From positions 5,952,001 to 6,016,000 of the forward strand of contig CM082598.2 of NCBI GenBank assembly GCA_040954595.2: 64,000 nucleotides of DNA. The letters run 5' to 3'. The translations under genes were made by a program, and so were the position numbers. Shown piece after piece: positions 60,101 through 64,000 of the stretch. The notes below the pieces were generated by a model, which ran no database searches, was not told the origin of the DNA, and saw nothing but the letters and a program-made list of their open reading frames with translations. Numbering within the stretch: the stretch's first letter is position 1; the number at the start of each line of letters is the position of its first letter. This DNA comes from Balanoglossus misakiensis (lineage: Eukaryota; Hemichordata).

Positions 60101-63100
60101 GTGACCGTGGGCATTCCCATGGAATATTATCTGCCTGATCACCTCTGGCACCAACTTGATCTTCAGCTACTGCATCGTCTACAGTTTCTGGGGTATCATT
60201 TTCATTTGCTGTTGGGATATTTCTGTCACGAATTCGCCGTCTTACATCGCGCGCATCCAGATCGCCTTGACCCTCATTACCAACCACTCGACCTCGACGG
60301 CGACGTCTATCTCTATGACTACGACTGTTATTGACTTCGATTTCAGCACCATCTCTCCCACTACAGTCACCACCACCACCACCATCACTACCATTATCAC
60401 TACGTCTAGTGACATTAGCGACATTTACCTCATTTTCCGCATCTTCATCGTCATTATCAAAATCATTTCTGGTCGGCGTCACCACGTCCTCATGCTCGTC
60501 TCTGGCCGACCCATTGAAAACATCATCATCGCCCGTTATTTCATCCGCTTCTGTACCGCTATCATCGTAATCACTATCCCCATCATCTTCTAACATTTGT
60601 AGAAGTTGTATTGCAGTGAGTTGTTGACGTTTTGGCATAGCGCGAACGTCTTTTTCATCACTTCCGTGTGCGACAAATCGAATGAATCACAATCATTACA
60701 TTGACCTTTTGACGTCAGGGTCAAGGGTTACTTGCTCAGGGCAAACATGTGGCCGTACTCGGACTCATGAGGGCGCAAACTCATTCAGGTCGGTTACGGA
60801 CATCGTCGAGCAACCAGTTGAAAAGCGTGGTACCACGTAATGAAAAAATCCCGGTACCAGAGAAACCATAGATGTCAGTTAGTTTATGACGTTTATTTCC
60901 GGCACTCAAGGTATATAACTAATTGTTACAAAGCCGTTTTTATCCGGCACTCAAGGTACTCAAGGGGTTAAAATACTTGTATACAGTTCAGTGCCTACAT
61001 CTGCATGGACTAATACTAGTACAGTTTGAAAAAAATGATAATTATCCCTAAAGTTTCAACTTATATGCCTGTAAACGACATACCTTGTATTTGCATGAAT
61101 TTGTCGTCAACCGGCAATGGATTACTTGTATGAAAATGTTTGGAGTTCTCACAGCGATTTTAAATTCATCACCGTTTTCTTGGGCTGGTCATCTGACAGG
61201 CAGCATGGTTGTCAAAGGATAAATCTTTTATGTCAACCGAGCAACATATTTAATATCATGAAGTGTACACAACATTTGCACTGCTGGAACTATCATGACC
61301 ACAACACTTGTTTACTCACCATGGAGGTCAAGTGGACCTCTATAAAAACGGTAGACCGTTTTAATCCAGCTGACTTTCGAATTGCAACATACCGTCACAA
61401 TCAAATTTGATAAGCCTATTTATATGCATTAATTCAAGTTTAATGGAGGGTTCCCGTACAGATTTTATGTTCTCTGCATACATCTGTAAGTGTTGTATCA
61501 ACTGATTTTTGCATCAGCAGAATTGTTGGCATGGTATATTGTAAAACAGACACTTTATTTCTTTCAGGGTTTTTCAACAGGCCTTTGTTAAATGACATCA
61601 CATTTTTATTTGTTTGATTACCAAACTACATAAGGTTGAATGTATTTTGCAAACCTGATCAGTGAACACAGTGGGGTAAACCTCCATAGCTGCCAAAAGG
61701 CACATTTTTCATGAATTTTCCTTTTAAAACTTCAGCACTTTGTACCTGACTTGGCTATTGTCGACTCGTGTCACTTAATATGTATTATTATACACCTACT
61801 GCTGTAACCTATGGAGTTCTGTAATACAATAATTCGCGGTATCACCGTACAATTATTATTCAAATGAGAACACCCCTCAACACCGTCACCAAAAAAGAGT
61901 GGCGCAGGGCTGCTCTCACCTTTTCACACGTGGCACTTACAAATGAACGCCGCCTTAGGGCCGCTGCTCGGGCGGCGTTGATGGCACGTGTGAAAGGCAC
62001 TAAAGTGTTTTACAGTATGTACCTTTTAATCCCTTCAAATATTTGAATATGATTAATTCCATGATTGGTGGAACAAGAAACCACAGTTGATACCCCAAAA
62101 AAGTATTGAGAAAATAACCCGAAGTTGGAGTTACTGAGCTTTAAATTGATTTCAATAATCTTCCAAGTGAAAATTGGCTGAAGCTCCTGTAGTAAGTTAC
62201 CTGTTGGTAGTTTGACACAGATGACAATGTTTGACTGTTTATACATTTCTTTGTTTGATCTTTTAGAGGAATATTCAAGCACTGCAGAAGAATCTAGAGA
62301 TGGCACAGAAAAAAAAGAACTCGAATTGAAACAACAGCAAGATCAGCATGCCAGACAAAGTCAACTCATAGCAGGAAGACAACAACAACAGCAATTACAA
62401 AGATTACAACAACAGAGAGCCCAACAGCAACAAGCAGTGCAAGCATAGCCAGCCAATATACAATCAACAACTCGGACATCTCTTACTTAGTCAACAAGTA
62501 AGTTGTCACAAAAATGTGTACAGTGAATATTTGAAACCCATGACTGAAACCCATATCACTCCTGGGAATCTTTAAGTGGGGAATAAGAAAATGTTTTTTC
62601 TATAAAAGGAGCTTTCTTGATGTTATAAAATAACATGTTCTGTGTTATTCCCAAAATCATTATAATGTATTGGGGACCTGACTCATTGAGTTAGAAAGTC
62701 ACACAGAAGGAATTCAATGCACAATTAGCCCAAAGCAGACCTAAATTACAGACAAAGAAATACAACAAATCTTGTCTCAGTCTTATTTTCATTTCTACTA
62801 TTTTTTCCGTCATACTAGTGTGGAAGCACTGATGACAACCTCTGGTAGAAAGTTTAAAAGACCGACAACTGTCTTTTGCGCATGTGTGTAATTTCCCGTG
62901 TACAAACAGAATGTTCAATCCAAAAGTTCTGCAAATATTGTGTTCATTGCATTCAAATAAGGGGCTGCCTTCCTTTCCTTCAATATTTCATGCACACTGT
63001 ATACATAGACTTCAGTTTTGTCCCTTCTTTTCACCCAGTTTGCTGTCTTTACCCAATCTCCAACACAGACTATGGTCGCTGCCATCTTGTCTGTTGCTTG

Positions 63101-63992
63101 GACAGCACACTGTCTTAAGACATTGACTGTATACAATTTTTGTAACCAGCGTCTCTGGTTTAGCACATTCACGTTAGACGATCGTCACCCTTTAACAAAG
63201 TCTGCTTAGAATTTCGATCACACAGTTTCCAAAATGCCTAGTACATCTAATAACATAGGGAATTAAAGCTGCAAACAGTGTTTGTGGGGCACAAGCAATT
63301 CCCAGGATTCCAACAGAATATCAAGGATTATCTGTTGTGGATGCTGAGATATGGCAAAAGTAGAGCAAACGTCACCCGGAGGTCACCCAAAATTTTGTCA
63401 AAAAACATTGATCCTAAACTGAACTATGTCCAACAAAAACTAGACTTCTTTCTTTATTGGTTAGCCTAAAATGAGGTGTGTACATAATTAATGAGGTCAA
63501 CATTGGTCAATGCGGTCCTGAAATTAACAATAATATTTTAGACGTGGCCTAAATCTATTCACCAAAGTACATTTACTTTATGCCTCCCTAAATTTCAGTC
63601 GGAGTGACAAATGTGAACAACGTTAAAGAGAGCTGTCTCCTGATACATTGCCACCTTCTGTGAAGTGACTTTAAAAAGAAAACCATTTTGTTGGCATTCA
63701 ACAGCAACAGCAACAACAACAAGCTAGCTGTACACAAGCAACCATTCCACCACCACAACAACAACAACAACCAGCAGCAACACAACAAACATGGCAACAA
63801 CAACAGCAGCAGTTATCACAACAACAGCAATTACAACAACAAGAAGAACAGCTGTTACTAGGACATCAGCCATGGCCGCGACCACAGGTACCTCAGATAG
63901 GCTTGGCACCCAGCATGCAACAAACACAGCAACAATCAAGTAGTAGTCTGCTGGCTGATGACAGGAGATTTTTTGATATTCTGAATCAATAA
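36124..63992 (+). CDS. MED25: MED25-like Mediator subunit gene (3' part; frame conflicts present)
   Basis: Gene-level entry. Exons seen: 36124-36192, 37263-37350, 40300-40420, 40861-41014, 41552-41817, 42443-42552 (ends uncertain), 43123-43306, 43984-44134, 44636-44799, 46561-46668, 62267-62497 and 63705-63992. The vWA core (EKYSMISEGLSTALHLVGDM, HCILICNSPPYPLPSQDS, SSIISPRKRPELQKL), the ACID/PTOV start (KSVVWHGALVWQE) and core (NSRTVEFQF, RSLFRIMSGGF) and a Gln-rich tail match MED25. This subunit binds activators and links them to Mediator in the nucleus. The N-terminus and two ACID exons are not found. An in-frame TAA and at least three frame conflicts lie in exons 5-11, so this is either a decaying copy or a sequence with indel errors. 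Confidence 0.8.
36813..36953. mobile_element. Foldback MITE, 141 bp
   Basis: The ends GGGTTATCACACGAATTT and AAATTTAGTGTAATAACCC are inverted, with inner inverted TCGATAACGTG / CATGTTATCGA. No family name is assigned. Confidence 0.7.
37000..37092. mobile_element. Small TTAA-flanked MITE (family B)
   Basis: TTAA at 37000-37003 and 37089-37092. Interior CCCTTTCACAACC...GGTGTAAGGG with ggttcagtccaaaccca in the middle. Related sequences are near 40150-40235 and 46758-46840. A fragment of family A (AGGGACAAAGTC) directly follows. Confidence 0.7.
37263..37350 (+). CDS. MED25: MED25 vWA exon
   Basis: 88 nt, between ttgttgtcag and gtaatt: GAGEKYSMISEGLSTALHLV then GDMKSLRYS. This is the highly conserved S-x-I-x-EGLSTALQL segment of MED25. 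Confidence 0.9.
37569..38505. mobile_element. TTAA foldback MITE (family A) carrying a nested repeat
   Basis: TTAA at 37569-37572 and 38502-38505. The arms match the 2151 and 25187 copies. The right arm is interrupted between ataatggaaaaa (37890) and aaaagggcagcgagag (38471) by a 580-bp copy of another repeat. Confidence 0.85.
37891..38470. repeat. Short, internally deleted copy of the 21868-23122 repeat
   Basis: It begins cgcgtcaaggacacagtggtccca and ends cccataaggtcccatgg through aatgggaccta. It contains (CA)n at 37975-37990 and CATC/CATA repeats at 38350-38415. The internal junction is near 38140. Confidence 0.75.
38720..38926. mobile_element. MITE with TGTAAAACGG ends
   Basis: Inverted ends tgtaaaacgggttattttcg (38721) and cgaaaataatccgttttaca (about 38904-38923). 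A diverged relative is near 42205-42410 (cgaaaatttcctgtcac shared). Confidence 0.65.
38925..39083. repeat. Strong inverted repeat (long hairpin)
   Basis: The left arm aatattgaaggtcagaatgc, continuing ttttgatgag and acaatacac, recurs inverted at about 39030-39083. Stems of about 50 bp with few mismatches enclose a loop of roughly 55-60 bp. Confidence 0.75.
39253..39266 (+). repeat. G14 homopolymer run
   Basis: Fourteen consecutive G, next to tggagcga. Confidence 0.95.
39455..39548. repeat. Degenerate short tandem repeat (ctcctggaaa units)
   Basis: About seven imperfect copies of ctcctggaaact or gaaatctcctgg. Confidence 0.8.
39977..40038 (+). repeat. Duplicated G-run plus GTCAAAGGTCAACATG
   Basis: Gn followed by GTCAAAGGTCAACATG occurs twice (G10 at 39977-39986; G17 at 40006-40022). 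The phrase contains the nuclear receptor half-site AGGTCA, but there is no functional evidence. Confidence 0.8.
40300..40420 (+). CDS. MED25: MED25 vWA exon
   Basis: 121 nt, between gtatacag and gtaagc: TQEQKHCILICNSPPYPLPS then INYSRLTADQLTAMLGK. LICNSPPYxLP is diagnostic of MED25. Confidence 0.93.
40861..41014 (+). CDS. MED25: MED25 end of vWA exon
   Basis: 154 nt, between ttttgacag and gtaggt: RGVHSSIISPRKRPELQKLN, then DPHHMILLKGYQLA. It matches the GIHFSIVSPRKLP and DPRHMVLVRG segment of the family. Confidence 0.93.
41552..41817 (+). CDS. MED25: MED25 linker exon (Thr/Ser/Pro-rich; in-frame TAA)
   Basis: Acceptor gtgtttcag at 41551. In phase it gives EKSVSSGDT, then TAA at 41578-41580, then an open Thr-rich linker (KPKTIATTSVSTTTTTTQPL). 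A second acceptor (acataag at 41581) would skip the stop and keep phase. The 3' border is uncertain: ccag|gtaaag at 41746 or gaa|gtgtga at 41817. Confidence 0.6.
42205..42410. mobile_element. Diverged relative of the 38720 MITE
   Basis: The ends cttacaggaaatttttgtg and cacagaaatttcccggtttacag are inverted. Interior phrases are shared with 38720-38926. Confidence 0.5.
42443..42688 (+). CDS. MED25: MED25 linker exon (Gln/Ser/Pro-rich; end uncertain)
   Basis: Acceptor ttactgcag. Phase 0 gives VPHQVMSPGQPSQIGSPSPQ and QLSSSQQKLSQSQMQGK, which could end at donor gtcaaa (42553) and join exon 43123 in phase. The alternative frame stays open to donor ccag|gtacag at 42688 but does not join 43123 in phase. 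Confidence 0.5.
43123..43306 (+). CDS. MED25: MED25 linker exon
   Basis: Acceptor ttggacag; donor agag|gtaggt (or gtacag at 43283). APAAALKAIEGVMQTANASQ and FSKTPPIAAVNPINSQPQQ resemble the SAAQxAAxxAVEAAKNQK stretch of MED25. Confidence 0.7.
43984..44134 (+). CDS. MED25: MED25 linker exon with frame conflict
   Basis: Acceptor cttatcag, donor gtatgt. The first frame (MQPLMRTGVQSTQPTVPNVS) meets TGA near 44097. The other frame reads VVPTLTQPQVHVQHQSL to the donor. A one-base shift near 44070-44085 would unite them. Confidence 0.5.
44636..44799 (+). CDS. MED25: MED25 exon: poly-Gln and start of ACID/PTOV domain
   Basis: It ends TGG CAA GAG|gtgtgt. In the frame that gives KSVVWHGALVWQE (family: LLAWSGVLEWQE) there is a (CAA)n glutamine run at about 44732-44760 and an upstream TAG near 44706. 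The exon could start after that TAG (gttag|ACT) or the frame may be broken. Confidence 0.65.
45392..46590 (+). repeat. Tandem array, 10 copies of a 122-bp unit spanning an intron-exon junction
   Basis: The unit runs tcattgcccaattagggaat..gctgtatgctgtgag..ggtgtcaatctttcccccca and continues into the first 30 bp of the ACID exon (caatcacttggtgccacg). Starts are at about 45463, 45563 (a 100-bp unit), then every 122 bp to 46539. The last copy runs into the real exon at 46561. Confidence 0.95.
46561..46668 (+). CDS. MED25: MED25 ACID/PTOV domain exon
   Basis: 36 codons, between ttttcccccacag and gtaagt: QSRGAMFCNSRTVEFQFMNN, then RSLFRIMSGGF. It matches PLFRNSRMVQFHFTNKD and LYRIMGNGF of the family. 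Confidence 0.88.
46669..49466. other. Large intron, first part
   Basis: A partial family B MITE is at about 46757-46840. Possible short exon-like segment 49126-49171 (acag|ATAAGCCAGC...cgag|gtgagc) is unsupported. The ACID exons expected after 46668 were not found. Confidence 0.4.
49467..54084. mobile_element. Foldback DNA element flanked by TA, 4.6 kb
   Basis: The ends GTCAGGTGGAGATTTGAG and rc GTCAGGTGGAAATTTCAG are flanked by TA (49465-49466, 54085-54086). Long inverted arms share cgctgatttcgaa, gcctgttcccaaaa and, further in, atctgttgatgagtttccatgg (about 50128) versus its complement near 52134. The centre (50180-52070) has short ORFs I do not recognise. TA flanks suggest a Tc1/mariner-like mechanism. 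Confidence 0.7.
53021..54084. repeat. Three tandem copies of a 355-bp unit in the right arm
   Basis: ctaattaacataaattagca starts at 53021, 53377 and 53732. Copies 2 and 3 are nearly identical. Each holds tatgacgtcacaaatta and ttgggaacaggcaaattcg. Confidence 0.92.
54087..54783. other. Intron, no recognised gene
   Basis: A minus-strand frame about 54100-54337 is open (HWTKLATLMFPQNQQWFHTE) but has no start context or family match. G-run at about 54420. Confidence 0.35.
54784..55763. mobile_element. Element with about 38-bp terminal inverted repeats
   Basis: tgcaccacagacaaagagaa...actagcaacgc at 54784-54820 is inverted at 55724-55763. The roughly 980-bp interior has no gene. No clear target duplication. 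Confidence 0.6.
56140..56620. repeat. About 147-bp tandem repeat (3 copies) with a GTCC-rich leader
   Basis: cttctccacaactacatgtacgat starts at 56194, 56343 and 56489. Each unit includes gatggggtcatgaatatgcaaat. It is preceded by a (gtcc/gtcg)-rich stretch at 56140-56178. Confidence 0.85.
56968..58026. other. Noncoding 3' portion of the piggyBac element
   Basis: Between the left end and the transposase stop. AT-rich, with repeated cacgtgac/gtcacatgac phrases near 57145-57185 and 57545-57560. No gene. Confidence 0.5.
58027..58287 (-). CDS. piggyBac transposase exon 3 (Cys-rich domain)
   Basis: Acceptor tacattacag; 86 codons and TGA. It includes RLTERHFPSKL, the pre-CRD motif, and seven cysteines in CxxC pairs. 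Confidence 0.9.
   Translation of the reverse strand, partial: VISSLIFNTDAPDHTNKTEAMIRLTERHFPSKLLPTATWSKPQRRCRVCSKRGVRRDVNTYCESCPSQPGLCSVPCFKIWHTQLRF
58027..60638 (-). CDS. piggyBac transposase, 688 aa, 3 exons
   Basis: Exons are 60638-58980, 58569-58423 and 58287-58027, all in phase 0. The N-terminal 170 residues are acidic and basic low-complexity sequence. Then comes the DDE_Tnp_1_7 core: NVAIDESLLLWKGRLFFRQY (first D), GYSAYMDNWYTTSRLFYYLH (second D), NMGGVDVADQ (third D), continuing MIQPYNAARKTLKWYKKL in exon 2. Exon 3 holds a cysteine-rich domain (CRVCSKRG..CESCPSQPGLC) that binds the ends in this family. All catalytic residues are present and there are no stops, so the enzyme may be functional. 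Confidence 0.93.
58423..58569 (-). CDS. piggyBac transposase exon 2
   Basis: 49 codons, acceptor tctctag, donor gtaagt: MIQPYNAARKTLKWYKKLAV and NAHILYRKSGG, the standard continuation after VDxxDQ. Confidence 0.92.
58980..60638 (-). CDS. piggyBac transposase exon 1
   Basis: ATG MPKRQQLTAIQLLQMLEDDG; 553 codons to DVADQ, with donor gtatcc. Confidence 0.9.
60972..62266. other. Intron after piggyBac
   Basis: No exon supported except the hairpin listed separately. Confidence 0.4.
61922..61995. repeat. GC-rich imperfect hairpin
   Basis: The outer arms TTTCACACGTGGC / CACGTGTGAAA and inner arms AACGCCGCC / GGCGGCGTT form a two-part stem with a 14-17 base bulge and 16-base loop. GC is far above the neighbourhood. 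Confidence 0.7.
62267..62497 (+). CDS. MED25: MED25 Gln-rich exon with compensating frame changes
   Basis: 231 nt between ttttag and caacaa|gtaagt. The outer parts share one frame (RNIQALQKNLEMAQKK at the start, SQPIYNQQLGHLLLSQQ at the end). The middle is coding-like only in another (KELELKQQQDQHARQSQL, RQQQQQLQRLQQQRAQQQQ). The switch falls at an A8 run (62309-62316). Confidence 0.6.
62498..63704. other. Last MED25 intron
   Basis: No feature beyond short chance ORFs on both strands. Confidence 0.4.
63705..63992 (+). CDS. MED25: MED25 last exon (Gln-rich tail)
   Basis: 95 codons and TAA, after acceptor attcaacag. Long Gln runs with Pro, then SSSLLADDRRFFDILNQ at the C-terminus. CAA repeats fit the Gln-rich C-terminal region of MED25. 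Confidence 0.7.
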   Translation, partial: QQQQQQASCTQATIPPPQQQQQPAATQQTWQQQQQQLSQQQQLQQQEEQLLLGHQPWPRPQVPQIGLAPSMQQTQQQSSSSLLADDRRFFDILNQ

Positions 63993-63993
63993 A
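63988..63993 (+). terminator. AATAAA polyadenylation signal overlapping the stop codon
   Basis: AATAAA includes the TAA stop of the last exon, so the 3' UTR could be very short. Confidence 0.4.
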
Positions 63994-64000
63994 CTCATAC

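Larger units (their letters stand above)
56968..60967 (-). mobile_element. Complete piggyBac transposon (4,000 bp)
   Basis: TTAA at 56964-56967 and 60968-60971. The inverted ends CCCCTTGACTACC and CCCCTTGAGTACC meet the TTAA exactly. The right end has subterminal repeats of ccggcactcaaggta. The minus-strand transposase is open across three exons. It lies in a MED25 intron in opposite orientation to the host gene. Confidence 0.92.

Noticed and set aside
60242-60593. Thr/Ile- or Val-rich ORFs opposite the piggyBac N-terminus
   Set aside because: Antisense shadows of the acidic low-complexity region of the transposase.
41578-62448. Stop-codon reassignment (TAA/TAG as Gln) in MED25
   Set aside because: Although several stops fall where Gln would fit, the other genes in the window use normal stops and are free of internal TAA/TAG; indels or decay explain it better.
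63588-63939. Minus-strand Leu/Val-rich ORFs resembling membrane proteins
   Set aside because: They are the antisense of CAA/CAG repeats in the MED25 Gln-rich exon.

Overview
This is 64 kb of AT-rich nuclear DNA from a multicellular animal, not a microbe. Coding sequence is split into short exons with GT-AG introns, and the space between them is filled with animal-type transposons. The host genes (a DAPK1-like ankyrin-Roc-COR-death protein and Mediator subunit MED25) and the transposon mix (mag/SURL-like Ty3/gypsy, KDZ, piggyBac, foldback MITEs) suit an invertebrate, perhaps a deuterostome such as a hemichordate, echinoderm or cephalochordate. The species cannot be fixed from the window.

Layout. 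(1) 1-29861, + strand: the 3' part of a DAPK1-like ROCO gene. Ten exons are visible (835-942, 20591-20689, 23210-23323, 24123-24191, 24385-24507, 25685-25924, 26278-26422, 26620-26768, 27171-27347, 28416-29861). All phases join, giving 889 codons plus a stop: ankyrin repeats, Roc GTPase, COR, and a death-domain-like tail that appears split by an insertion. The 5' end lies outside the window. (2) The 19.6-kb intron 943-20590 holds a nested transposon. A gypsy LTR element (4515-20412, minus strand, 5-bp target duplication AATGC, LTRs about 98% identical) is interrupted by a 12-kb KDZ-superfamily DNA transposon (5152-17161). The KDZ element is itself interrupted in a transposase exon by a 4.3-kb unclassified element (7953-12250, 8-bp duplication AATATACA). 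The KDZ element carries a multi-exon transposase (5428-14104, +) and a convergent spliced gene of unknown function (15726-14241, -). (3) 29862-36120: a 3' tandem repeat, a dead LINE fragment and largely featureless DNA. (4) 36124-63992, + strand: a MED25-like gene, recognised by its von Willebrand A domain core, an ACID/PTOV-type domain fragment and a glutamine-rich tail. Its central and 3' exons carry several frame conflicts. Its introns contain a ten-copy 122-bp array that repeats the acceptor of its own ACID exon, a 4.6-kb TA-flanked foldback element, many MITEs and a complete 4,000-bp piggyBac (56968-60967) whose 688-codon transposase has two introns.

The host genes are unrelated in function: one is a signalling or cell-death GTPase scaffold and the other a transcription co-activator subunit. 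The mobile elements explain most of the window's size. No tRNA, rRNA or CRISPR array was found.
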